DNA of 6,502 bases from Massilia sp. (lineage in GTDB: Bacteria > Pseudomonadota > Gammaproteobacteria > Burkholderiales > Burkholderiaceae_D), in NCBI GenBank assembly GCA_003520365.1, contig DOUW01000396.1:2368-8869 (forward strand), read 5' to 3'. The notes beneath the pieces were generated by a model. It had not been told where the DNA came from, ran no database searches, and worked only from the letters and a program-made list of their open reading frames with translations. The position numbers were made by a program, and so were the translations under genes. Shown in pieces: positions 6,151 through 6,502 of this stretch. The stretch's first letter is position 1. Each line of letters starts with the position of its first letter.

Positions 6151-6502
6151 GTGACGCGCAAACTGCCCGTGACCGTCCCGGCCGGGACGGTCGACCTCGA
6201 CGGCATGCTCGAACTGCCGGCCACGCCCATCGGCGTGGTGCTGTTCGCGCATGGCAGCGGCAGCGGACGCTTCAGCCCGCGCAACAACTACGTCGCCGCC
6301 CAGCTGCGCGCGGCCGGCGTCGCCACCCTCCTCCTCGACCTGTTGACGCCGCAGGAAGACGCGCTCCAGCAGAACCGCTTCGATATCGCCTTGCTATCCC
6401 GGCGCCTGCACGCGGCCGCCACCTGGCTGGGAACCGAGCCCCTGAGCGCTCCCCTGCCCTTGGGCCTGTTCGGCGCCAGCACCGGCGCCGCGGCGGCGCT
6501 GC
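6151..6502 (+). CDS. Alpha/beta hydrolase, dienelactone hydrolase-like (3' end outside window)
   Basis: N-terminal 117 residues of a serine-type alpha/beta hydrolase, probably cytoplasmic since no signal peptide is visible. After a short beta-rich start, A-H-G-S-G-S-G-R-F-S-P-R-N (33-45) matches the oxyanion-hole loop of a family I know as dienelactone-hydrolase-related proteins, found alone or fused to phosphoribosyltransferases. The predicted nucleophile is S110 in G-A-S-T-G (108-112), at the expected distance. The Asp and His of the triad lie past the window edge. GTG 6151 is my choice because it gives the family's usual short N-terminus. GTG 6169 and ATG 6205 are alternatives, and no clear Shine-Dalgarno precedes any of them. 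The gene lies about 60 nt after the terminator, so it needs its own promoter, which I could not identify. Substrate unknown; no functional tie to the oxidase is evident. Confidence 0.85.
   Translation, partial: MTRKLPVTVPAGTVDLDGMLELPATPIGVVLFAHGSGSGRFSPRNNYVAAQLRAAGVATLLLDLLTPQEDALQQNRFDIALLSRRLHAAATWLGTEPLSAPLPLGLFGASTGAAAAL

Noticed and set aside
4671..6287. Very long minus-strand open frame of 538 codons opposite the MFS gene
   Set aside because: Low-complexity Gln/Arg/Gly/Asp-rich product that runs across the MFS gene, the terminator and the start of the hydrolase gene. It is an artefact of GC-rich antisense with few stops.

Overview
The window is GC-rich and looks like the chromosome of a betaproteobacterium, most like the Burkholderiales and in particular Oxalobacteraceae such as Massilia. 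That placement rests on my memory of protein style and gene order, not on a search. It is mostly a respiratory locus with ordinary gene content. I do not see a previously undescribed system in it.

Positions 1-4544, minus strand: a compact operon for a bo3-type (heme-copper) ubiquinol oxidase. In transcription order it is cyoA (subunit II), cyoB (subunit I), cyoC (subunit III), cyoD (subunit IV), then a SURF1-family assembly factor that runs off the left edge. Spacing is very tight: a 2-nt gap for cyoA/cyoB, an 8-nt overlap for cyoB/cyoC, and 4-nt ATGA overlaps for cyoC/cyoD and cyoD/SURF1. This indicates one transcript with translational coupling. All heme, CuB and quinol-site residues checked in CyoB are present, and CyoA lacks the CuA cysteines, so the complex should oxidise quinol rather than cytochrome c.

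Positions 4545-4688: a 144-bp divergent intergenic region that must hold the start signals for both the cyo operon and the rightward transporter. It contains one modest plus-strand promoter candidate and a small palindrome just upstream of cyoA.

Positions 4689-6032, plus strand: a 12-helix major facilitator transporter resembling the metabolite:H+ symporter group, followed by a strong intrinsic terminator (6053-6090). Positions 6151-6502, plus strand: the N-terminal part of an alpha/beta hydrolase of the dienelactone-hydrolase type, cut by the right edge.

The oxidase genes and the SURF1 gene form one functional unit: quinol oxidation, O2 reduction to water, proton pumping, and assembly. The transporter's substrate and its link to respiration are unknown. 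The observations most worth a second look are a sharp drop in GC at third codon positions spanning the divergent region and both flanking gene starts (about 4320-5081), the transporter's degenerate first cytoplasmic-loop motif inside that tract, and the SURF1 gene attached to a quinol oxidase operon.
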